From Planctomycetota bacterium (lineage in GTDB: Bacteria > Planctomycetota > Planctomycetia > Pirellulales > Pirellulaceae): a DNA stretch of 5,884 nt. Below, in pieces: positions 5,794 to 5,884 of the stretch. The notes under the pieces are model-generated. The model searched no databases, was not told the DNA's origin, and saw only the letters and a program-made list of their open reading frames with translations. A program made the translations under genes and the position numbers. The number at the start of each line of letters is the position of its first letter. The stretch's first letter is position 1. The stretch is taken from positions 1 through 5,884 of the forward strand of contig JAJSAJ010001141.1 in the NCBI GenBank assembly GCA_024274855.1, read 5' to 3'.

Positions 5794-5884
5794 ATGTCGG
5801 ATCAGCCGCTTCGCTTTCTCCACGCATCGGACTTCCAGCTAGACACGCCGCTGAGTAGTCCTGAGACGCTACCGGACCACTTAC
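5794..5884 (+). CDS. SbcD/Mre11/YhaO-like metallophosphoesterase (5' fragment)
   Basis: Only the first 30 codons are inside the window; the gene continues past the right edge. The start MSDQPLRFLHASDFQLDTPL closely matches the first strand and motif I of the calcineurin-type DNA repair exonucleases (SbcD, Mre11, YhaO), normally F-I/L-H-A-S/A-D-L/F-H-L-D-x-P. These Mn-dependent nucleases process DNA ends and usually pair with an SbcC/Rad50/YhaN-type ATPase encoded next door. The motif I histidine (D-x-H) is replaced by Q15, while D13 is present. The ATG is favoured by the perfect Shine-Dalgarno at 5782-5789 and by family alignment. It follows the helicase by 299 nt on the same strand, consistent with a DNA repair neighbourhood, though cotranscription is uncertain. 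Identification rests on about 20 residues. Confidence 0.7.
   Translation, partial: MSDQPLRFLHASDFQLDTPLSSPETLPDHL

Noticed and set aside
5806..5816. GCTTCGC heptamer resembling the GAA/TTC mini-hairpins
   Set aside because: The flanking bases do not extend the stem and the site codes for conserved residues of the nuclease start, so it is coincidental.
5505..5858. Plus-strand open frame of 117 codons from a TTG at 5505
   Set aside because: It overlaps the well-supported nuclease start in another frame and is Gly/Arg/Pro-rich, typical of a chance frame in GC-rich DNA.

Overview
The window is an ordinary-looking chromosomal housekeeping segment from a GC-rich Gram-negative-type bacterium, most likely a planctomycete of the Pirellula kind. 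That placement is inference from protein resemblance: the TPR membrane protein start (MKSKRRHELQTNELAD), its coupling to an RluA-family pseudouridine synthase, and the short SbcD/Mre11-type N-terminus ending in a PDHL stretch all recall planctomycete proteins. No mobile element, CRISPR array, tRNA or rRNA is visible.

Layout from left to right. Positions 1-183 hold no convincing gene. Positions 184-921 (+) encode a complete LmbE/PIG-L-type zinc deacetylase closest to BshB1 of bacillithiol synthesis. It converges on a two-gene minus-strand operon: a membrane-anchored YfgM/TPR-like protein (2879-1986) followed 11 nt later by an RluD-type 23S rRNA pseudouridine synthase (1974-985). A compact inverted repeat lies in the 63-nt convergent gap. 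The operon has a good sigma70-like promoter candidate at 3038-3067, giving a leader of about 150 nt. A 593-nt divergent gap (2880-3472) carries no credible gene but is crowded with small perfect hairpins. Then comes a complete Rep/UvrD-like SF1A helicase (3473-5494, +). After a 299-nt gap, the first 30 codons of an SbcD/Mre11/YhaO-like metallophosphoesterase begin at 5794 behind a textbook ribosome binding site and run off the window.

Functionally the right half reads as DNA repair or replication restart (helicase plus nuclease), and the left half as translation (rRNA modification), envelope (TPR protein) and thiol metabolism (deacetylase). The most notable signals are: a set of intergenic hairpins with a GAA triloop and compensating stem changes; a pair of adjacent hairpins sharing an ACGGAC stem upstream of the helicase; a His-to-Gln change in metal-binding motif I of the SbcD-like protein; and a stop-free frame upstream of that protein. 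I found no convincing undescribed multi-gene system.
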